Shown here one piece after another: positions 16,073 to 19,891 of a stretch of 19,891 bases of DNA (within the stretch, counting starts at the first letter, position 1; every line of letters begins with the position of its first letter). The notes beneath the pieces were generated by a model, which ran no database searches, was not told where the DNA came from, and saw only the letters and a list, made by a program, of their open reading frames with translations. The position numbers were made by a program, and so were the translations under genes. The DNA lies in contig CALFXW010000233.1 of NCBI GenBank assembly GCA_937957805.1, forward strand, positions 1 to 19,891. Direction: 5' to 3'. This stretch comes from an uncultured Sphingopyxis sp. (GTDB taxonomy: Bacteria; Pseudomonadota; Alphaproteobacteria; Sphingomonadales; Sphingomonadaceae).

Positions 16073-16614
16073 GGGGTAACGCTCGCCGCAATGGCGGCGA
16101 GAACCCCATTGGCGTCGGGGGTAAAATCGCGCTGCACCGCCTGATCGGTAACAGGGTATATGAAACCCTCGATCGGGTTGACGCGCAGGCCCAAATCACC
16201 AATCGGCGCATACCAGACGCGCACTTCGCTCCAGTCGCCAGCGGGCGAAACGTCGATGGCGCGCACATTGCGTTCAATTTGGCCGCGCCGCCCGTTGATC
16301 GGCGACCAATTGGCGTGGGTCAGCAATATTTCCCGATCCGAAACCAGTGCGCTTACCACCGCCACATGGCCGATGGGCATGGCGCGCGTGGGGGCAAAGG
16401 CCATCACCGAACCGATGCGCGGTTCGTGGCCGCGCGCATATTGACCGGCCGCCATGTCCCACCAATCGCGGGCATTGCCGAATAATTGAATGCCCGATTC
16501 CATCCGCGCAAAGGGCGCGCATTGCAAATAGCTGGAGCCCATCGCCGGAACCGTCATCGCCAGCGCGGCAAGGGCGGCGATACAGGCAGCAAATGGTTGC
16601 AAAATGCGTGACAT
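16069..16614 (-). CDS. exported CHAP-domain peptidoglycan hydrolase/amidase
   Basis: 181-aa protein with a Sec-type signal peptide: a basic start (MSRILQPF), a hydrophobic core AACIAALAALAMTV, and a likely cleavage near AMG-SS (residues 24-28). The CHAP domain follows at once. C32 in LQCAPFAR is the expected nucleophile and H83 in GHVAVVS the catalytic histidine; N102 in THANWS may be the third polar residue. The RIGSVMAFAP strand before the histidine is also typical. CHAP enzymes cut amide or peptide bonds in peptidoglycan, so the periplasm is the likely place of action. I chose ATG 16614; upstream frame extension would start at TTG and bury the signal peptide. The ribosome site is weak. No cell-wall-binding domain is seen. 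Confidence 0.85.
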   Translation of the reverse strand: MSRILQPFAACIAALAALAMTVPAMGSSYLQCAPFARMESGIQLFGNARDWWDMAAGQYARGHEPRIGSVMAFAPTRAMPIGHVAVVSALVSDREILLTHANWSPINGRRGQIERNVRAIDVSPAGDWSEVRVWYAPIGDLGLRVNPIEGFIYPVTDQAVQRDFTPDANGVLAAIAASVTP

Positions 16615-16673
16615 ATTTGGCAGCGACCCTGTGACAGCGCCGATGTTCCGGCGTGCAGCATCGCTGGAATATT

Positions 16674-16693
16674 GTGACGGTGCGCACAATCAC
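16674..16693. promoter_or_regulatory. 20-bp imperfect palindrome, possible operator
   Basis: GTGACGGTGCGCACAATCAC pairs at 8 of 10 positions: outer GTGA/TCAC and core GTGCGCAC. The dyad geometry fits a dimeric regulator site. It lies about 60-80 bp upstream of the CHAP gene start, in its promoter region. Confidence 0.4.
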
Positions 16694-16782
16694 TGCGCGG
16701 TGAATGGGGGGCGGGGGACGATGAACCGCGTGACATTTTTGTGGCTGTGCGATGGGCCGTTTGCTCACATCGATGAACGGTT

Positions 16783-16797
16783 TTGATGCCGCATCAA
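16783..16797. repeat. 15-bp palindrome
   Basis: TTGATGC-C-GCATCAA: perfect 7-bp arms around one central base. This looks more like a protein-binding dyad than an RNA hairpin because there is no loop. Confidence 0.5.
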
Positions 16798-16829
16798 CTT
16801 GGCGAATCGCGAAGCTTGGGTGCGTTTTC

Positions 16830-16845
16830 GGCGGCTCGAGCCGCC
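16830..16845. repeat. 16-bp perfect palindrome
   Basis: GGCGGCTCGAGCCGCC is a perfect 16-bp inverted repeat. It could be a strong hairpin with a small loop or a dyad operator. TTGGCGGC repeats follow immediately downstream. Confidence 0.55.
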
Positions 16846-16893
16846 ATGGTTGGCGGCGCATTGGCGGCAATTATGGCGCAATGTCGATAGGAT

Positions 16894-16923
16894 CATCACT
16901 GCCGAATACCGGACTCAGTGATG
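16894..16923 (+). repeat. 8-bp stem-loop with nested small hairpin
   Basis: CATCACTG (16894-16901) is perfectly complementary to CAGTGATG (16916-16923). The 14-nt loop itself contains CCG-AATAC-CGG, so a stacked two-level hairpin can form. No T-run follows closely, although a pyrimidine-rich stretch (tttcctatttccttctttt) comes next. Confidence 0.5.
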
Positions 16924-16998
16924 TTTCCTATTTCCTTCTTTTGGGGGCTGGGCATATTTGGGCAGCTGGATATGATTATCACGACAAAAGCTGGCCTT

Positions 16999-17020
16999 TT
17001 GCGCCAATGTTGCGGCGCAA
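16999..17020 (+). repeat. 7-bp stem-loop followed by A-rich bases
   Basis: TTGCGCC (16999-17005) and GGCGCAA (17014-17020) form a 7-bp stem with an 8-nt loop. It is flanked by T residues before and A residues after. On the minus strand the hairpin is followed by a short T/G run, so it could end a minus-strand transcript weakly. Confidence 0.45.
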
Positions 17021-17060
17021 CAAAAATGTCATTTGCAATAGCTGAAAATGCCACTAGAGG

Positions 17061-17106
17061 CGCGCCTGTCGGGGCGCGATAATTCGACCGGTGTTCTTGC
17101 CGGTCG
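17061..17106 (+). repeat. two adjacent hairpins before the DUF47-pit operon
   Basis: CGCGCC (17061-17066) with GGCGCG (17073-17078), loop of 6 nt, then CGACCGG (17085-17091) with CCGGTCG (17100-17106), loop TGTTCTTG. Both stems are perfect. They lie about 135-180 nt before the DUF47 start, where they could be part of a leader RNA. Confidence 0.5.
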
Positions 17107-17239
17107 CGCTAATTCCGATTGATGGTGGAGCAGTGGCATGGCGACGCATTTTGCCCGATTTGCCTGCAATCTGACTTGTTGGCGCTGGCCCACACATATT
17201 TTTCCTGACATTTGAACGACCAACCACAGGGGTAAGCCG

Positions 17240-17884
17240 ATGTTTGCTTGGTTCCAACGCCTTTTGCCGGTGCAGGGGGATTTTTTCACCATGTTCGAAG
17301 CGCATGCCAGCACTTTGGTGCGCGCATCGGATGCAATGGCCAGCCTGCTCGACGGCGGGGCGGACATGCCGCAGCATATTCAAACGATCGTCGATTTGGA
17401 GCATGAGGCGGACGACATCACCCGTGATGTGCTGCAAACTGTGCGACGCACGTTTTTGACCCCCTTTGACCGCGGTTCGATTACCGATTTGATCGCGGTG
17501 ATGGATGATGCGGTCGATCAGATGCAGCAGACGGCGGGCGCCATTGACCTTTATTCGGTCAAGGAATTTGACCCTGAAATGAAGGAAATGGCGACCAAAA
17601 TTCGTGAAGGCGCGCTGGTCGCGGCAGAGGCGCTGCCGCTGTTGCGCCAGATCAGCCGCAACGGCGGCAAACTGCATAAATTGACCGAACGGCTGGTGGA
17701 AATCGAAGGGGAGGTGGATGAAATCCACGCGCGCGGGCTGCGCCGCCGCTATGAGGAACATGGCGTGGCCGAACCGATGCGTTTCATCGTCGCGCGGGAG
17801 ATTTACCAGCACCTCGAACGTGTTGCGGACAAGCTGGAAGATGTCGCCAACGAAATCGACGGTCTGGTCATCGACCACGCCTGA
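17240..17884 (+). CDS. DUF47 (PhoU-like) Pit accessory protein
   Basis: 214-aa cytoplasmic, all-helical PhoU-related protein of the DUF47 family. Repeated acidic helices carry the E/D-x3-D metal motifs expected for PhoU folds: HEADDITRDVL near residue 55 and EIEGEVDEIHARGL near 155, plus DDAVDQMQQTAG and the C-terminal LERVADKLEDVANEIDGLV. DUF47 genes typically lie directly before pit and modulate or assist phosphate uptake. Here pit begins 37 nt downstream. A ribosome site (caggggt) precedes ATG 17240. A promoter could not be fixed; elements around 17171-17200 are weak. In related bacteria such pairs are shut off by PhoB when phosphate is low, which is knowledge of the family and not seen here. 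Confidence 0.93.
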   Translation: MFAWFQRLLPVQGDFFTMFEAHASTLVRASDAMASLLDGGADMPQHIQTIVDLEHEADDITRDVLQTVRRTFLTPFDRGSITDLIAVMDDAVDQMQQTAGAIDLYSVKEFDPEMKEMATKIREGALVAAEALPLLRQISRNGGKLHKLTERLVEIEGEVDEIHARGLRRRYEEHGVAEPMRFIVAREIYQHLERVADKLEDVANEIDGLVIDHA

Positions 17885-17921
17885 TCGCGGGTGACCGCTG
17901 TGGATTTTAAGGGGATGTGCC

Positions 17922-18920
17922 ATGCATGAGCTTGCGCTGCCTTTGCTTTTTGGCCTTATCGCACTGGCGTTGGCCTTTGACTTTTTGAACGGGCTGCATG
18001 ATGCGGCCAACAGCATCGCCACCATTGTTTCGACGCGCCTCTTGTCCCCGGTCATGGCGGTTTTGTTCGCCGCGGCGGGCAATTTTGCCGCCTATTGGCT
18101 GGTCGGGCTGCACGTCGCCGAAACGGTGGGTAAGGGGATTATCGACAAGGATGTGGTGACCCCATCGGTCGTTTTCGGCGCGCTGATCGGCGCGATGTTC
18201 TGGAATATATTGACCTGGATAAAGGGCATCCCCTCCTCTTCCTCCCACGCATTGATCGGCGGGCTGTTGGGGGCAGGGATCGCGCATGCAGGCTTTGGCG
18301 CGGTCGAATCCTCGGGCACCACCAAGACGTTGCTCGCCATTTTCCTGTCACCGACCATCGGCCTTATCATCGCGATGGCGATGATGCTAATCACCAGCTG
18401 GATTTTCCGCCGGGTGCAACCGCGCCGTGCGGATGGCATTTTCAAGGGGCTGCACCTCTTGTCCTCCGCCGCCTATTCAATCAGCCATGGCGGCAATGAT
18501 GCGCAAAAGACGATGGGGATTATCACCGTCCTGCTTTATTCCACCGGCTATCTCCATGGTGAATTCCACGTGCCCGAGTGGGTGGTCATCAGTTGCTATG
18601 TCGCCATTGCGCTCGGCACTATGTCGGGCGGGTGGAAGATTATCCAGACGATGGGCACAAAATTGACCCCGCTCAACCACCATAGCGGTTTTTGCGCATC
18701 GACTGCTGGTTCGTGCGTCGTCTTTGGCGCGTCGGTGTTGGGTATTCCGGTATCGACCACCCATGCGATAACCGGATCGATCGTCGGGGTTGGCGCGGCC
18801 AAACGGGCAAGCGCCGTGCGCTGGAGCGTCGCCAGCCGCGTCGTCATCGCCTGGTTCATCACCATTCCGGCGAGCGCTGCCGTGGGGGCGATATTTTACC
18901 TTCTCACCCGCCTGTTTTGA
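17922..18920 (+). CDS. pit: low-affinity inorganic phosphate transporter (Pit family)
   Basis: 332-aa inner-membrane metal-phosphate:H+ symporter of the PiT family. The two inverted signature motifs are present: FDFLNGLHDAANSIAT near the N-terminus (D27, N30) and ISHGGNDAQKTMG (G191, N192, D193). The first-half motif IKGIPSSSSHALIGGLLG and the second-half counterpart LGIPVSTTHAITGSIVGVG show the duplicated architecture. About ten membrane helices are expected. The protein is as short as Pit of rhizobia (about 330 aa) and lacks the long central loop of E. coli PitA. A strong ribosome site (aagggga) precedes ATG 17922. It forms an operon with the upstream DUF47 gene. Confidence 0.96.
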   Translation: MHELALPLLFGLIALALAFDFLNGLHDAANSIATIVSTRLLSPVMAVLFAAAGNFAAYWLVGLHVAETVGKGIIDKDVVTPSVVFGALIGAMFWNILTWIKGIPSSSSHALIGGLLGAGIAHAGFGAVESSGTTKTLLAIFLSPTIGLIIAMAMMLITSWIFRRVQPRRADGIFKGLHLLSSAAYSISHGGNDAQKTMGIITVLLYSTGYLHGEFHVPEWVVISCYVAIALGTMSGGWKIIQTMGTKLTPLNHHSGFCASTAGSCVVFGASVLGIPVSTTHAITGSIVGVGAAKRASAVRWSVASRVVIAWFITIPASAAVGAIFYLLTRLF

Positions 18921-18945
18921 CGGGGGTGTAAAAGTTTAGGGAAAA

Positions 18946-18980
18946 ATTAACCTTTTCTCTTCATATCCGCTTTGGTTAAT
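18946..18980. promoter_or_regulatory. inverted pair of CtrA-type TTAACC half-sites upstream of ctrA
   Basis: ATTAACC (18946-18952) and GGTTAAT (18974-18980) are perfect inverted copies separated by 21 bp, about two helical turns, in the 124-bp gap before ctrA. CtrA in Caulobacter recognises TTAA-based sites such as TTAACCAT, and autoregulates. Their position suggests autoregulation. There is no GANTC methylation site in 18921-19044. Confidence 0.6.
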
Positions 18981-19044
18981 GAAACATGACGCGTGACCAT
19001 GACGGTTCGCGAAATGTCGTCAAAGCCCAAGGGGATAGGCTTTT

Positions 19045-19758
19045 ATGCGCGTGTTGCTGATCGAAGACGAACCGACGACGGCCAAGGCCATCGAAACGAT
19101 GCTCACCGTCGAAGGGTTTAACGTCTATACCACCGACCTGGGCGAAGAGGGTTTGGACCTCGGCAAGCTGTATGATTATGACATCATATTGCTCGACCTC
19201 AACCTGCCGGACATGCACGGTTATGATGTGCTCAAGAAATTGCGTACGGCCAAGGTGCAGACGCCCGTTCTGATCCTTTCGGGCATTTCCGAAATGGACA
19301 GCAAGGTGCGCAGTTTCGGTTTTGGCGCGGATGATTATGTCACCAAGCCTTTCCATCGCGAAGAATTGGTCGCCCGCATTCAGGCTGTTGTGCGCCGTTC
19401 CAAGGGGCATTCGCAATCGATCATCCGCACCGGCAAACTGGCCGTCAATTTGGACGCCAAGACGGTGGAAGTGGATGGCAGCCGTGTGCATCTGACCGGC
19501 AAGGAATATCAGATGCTCGAACTCTTATCGCTGCGTAAGGGGACGACGCTGACCAAGGAAATGTTCCTCAACCACCTATATGGCGGGATGGACGAACCGG
19601 AACTCAAGATTATCGACGTTTTCATCTGCAAATTGCGCAAAAAATTGTCGCTGGCTTGCGGTGGGGAAAATTACATCGAAACCGTCTGGGGTCGTGGTTA
19701 TGTGCTGCGCGACATGGATGAAGATGGCGCGAACGGCGACACCCGCGACGTCGCCTGA
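19045..19758 (+). CDS. ctrA: cell cycle response regulator CtrA
   Basis: 237-aa OmpR/PhoB-class response regulator that controls cell cycle, motility and related genes in alphaproteobacteria. The receiver begins MRVLLIEDEPTTAKAIETML with the acidic pocket E7/D8, phospho-acceptor D51 in LLDLNLPD, and the conserved KPF lysine segment after ADDYVT. The winged-helix domain contains HLTGKEYQMLELLSLRKGTT, LTKEMFLNHLYGGMDEPELK, then IDVFICKLRKKL, and ends with IETVWGRGYVLRD, nearly identical to Caulobacter CtrA. The C-terminal tail DEDGANGDTRDVA is longer than in Caulobacter and ends in VA instead of AA. A ribosome site (aagggg) precedes the start. A probable autoregulatory site lies upstream and a terminator downstream. 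Confidence 0.98.
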   Translation: MRVLLIEDEPTTAKAIETMLTVEGFNVYTTDLGEEGLDLGKLYDYDIILLDLNLPDMHGYDVLKKLRTAKVQTPVLILSGISEMDSKVRSFGFGADDYVTKPFHREELVARIQAVVRRSKGHSQSIIRTGKLAVNLDAKTVEVDGSRVHLTGKEYQMLELLSLRKGTTLTKEMFLNHLYGGMDEPELKIIDVFICKLRKKLSLACGGENYIETVWGRGYVLRDMDEDGANGDTRDVA

Positions 19759-19766
19759 TAGCGACA

Positions 19767-19788
19767 GGGTATAAAAGGGTATAAAAAG
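19767..19788 (+). repeat. tandem direct repeat GGGTATAAAA
   Basis: Two adjacent copies of GGGTATAAAA lie just after the ctrA stop and before the terminator. The role is unknown; they add A residues before the terminator stem. Confidence 0.5.
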
Positions 19789-19789
19789 G

Positions 19790-19823
19790 AGGGGGCTGGA
19801 GCGTTGCTCCGGCCCCCTTTTTT
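19790..19823 (+). terminator. strong intrinsic terminator after ctrA
   Basis: GGGGGCTGGAGC (19791-19802) pairs with GCTCCGGCCCCC (19806-19817) through 12 bp with one G-U pair and a GTT loop, followed at once by six T (19818-19823). The A at 19790 extends the stem into the T-run. It is the clearest terminator in the window. Confidence 0.95.
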
Positions 19824-19891
19824 GCGGCCTGAACCTTAGGTCACCGACTCATTATGTCGCAACCATATCCTGATTGAGGCGAGTTGGACTG
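19824..19891. other. right edge, no feature recognised
   Basis: The last 68 bases after the terminator hold no recognisable coding start. One GANTC (gactc) is present near 19844-19848. Confidence 0.4.

Larger units (their letters stand above)
16615..17239. other. gene-free, palindrome-rich gap upstream of DUF47-pit
   Basis: About 625 bp between the divergent CHAP and DUF47 starts. Open frames here are short, start without ribosome sites and have non-coding-like composition. The stretch holds at least seven inverted repeats: 16674-16693, 16783-16797, 16830-16845, 16894-16923, 16999-17020, 17061-17078 and 17085-17106. A direct repeat TTGGCGGC occurs at 16850-16857 and 16861-16868. It may contain an unrecognised small RNA, a long structured leader of the phosphate operon, or regulator sites. 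I recognise no Rfam family and no convincing Pho box; only one half-site-like CTGACAT is near 17200. Confidence 0.6.

Noticed and set aside
16752..17045. 97-codon plus-strand ORF in the gap before DUF47
   Set aside because: No ribosome site, unusual composition, no recognisable motif, and it runs through several hairpins; probably not coding.
17195..17215. Pho box upstream of DUF47-pit
   Set aside because: Only one half-site-like CTGACAT is visible and no second copy at 11-bp spacing.

Overview
The window looks like a chromosomal segment of a GC-rich alphaproteobacterium, most likely a member of the Sphingomonadaceae. The main evidence is a response regulator at 19045-19758 that matches CtrA almost residue for residue through its DNA-binding domain. 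Supporting evidence is a DUF3297 gene, a DUF47-Pit phosphate pair, a TPR-CHAT protein and Entner-Doudoroff genes. I see no phage, transposon, CRISPR, tRNA or rRNA signal. Assignment below family level is not possible from the sequence alone.

Layout. (1) 1-158 (-): the 5' end of an NAD(P)-binding Rossmann/SDR-type protein cut by the window edge. (2) 259-5852 (+): a compact run pepN, zwf, eda, alpha/beta hydrolase, with gaps of 18 and 10 nt and then an 8-nt overlap; probably one operon. Zwf opens and Eda closes the Entner-Doudoroff route, but pgl and edd are absent between them. (3) 7797-5863 (-): a TelA-family gene followed by a small two-helix membrane protein that resembles the XpaC partner family and starts with TTG. 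(4) 8884-7904 (-) and 8938-9606 (+): a divergent pair, a bile-acid:sodium-symporter-like carrier and an MTA/SAH-nucleosidase-like enzyme. (5) 9684-11498 (+): typA/bipA. (6) 11595-12491 (+): two tandem DUF805 membrane proteins that still share an exact 26-bp block. (7) 15677-12501 (-): a 1058-aa TPR-like plus CHAT protease with intact His and Cys but a 47-residue glycine-rich insertion inside the protease fold. (8) 15797-16072 (+) DUF3297 and 16614-16069 (-) an exported CHAP-domain hydrolase; their stop codons share one TTAA. (9) 16615-17239: about 625 bp without a convincing gene but with an unusual density of palindromes and hairpins. (10) 17240-18920 (+): DUF47 (PhoU-like) and Pit low-affinity phosphate transporter. 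(11) 19045-19758 (+): ctrA, preceded by an inverted pair of TTAACC half-sites and followed by a strong intrinsic terminator.

How it fits together. Most of this is core metabolism and cell-cycle or envelope housekeeping. The parts that ordinary annotation does not explain are the glycine-rich insertion in the CHAT protein, the palindrome-rich gap upstream of the phosphate operon, the three convergent gene pairs with almost no space between stops and no terminator, and possible leaderless starts at pepN and DUF3297. I do not see a clear new multi-gene system. The CHAT protein and the structured gap are the best candidates for something undescribed.
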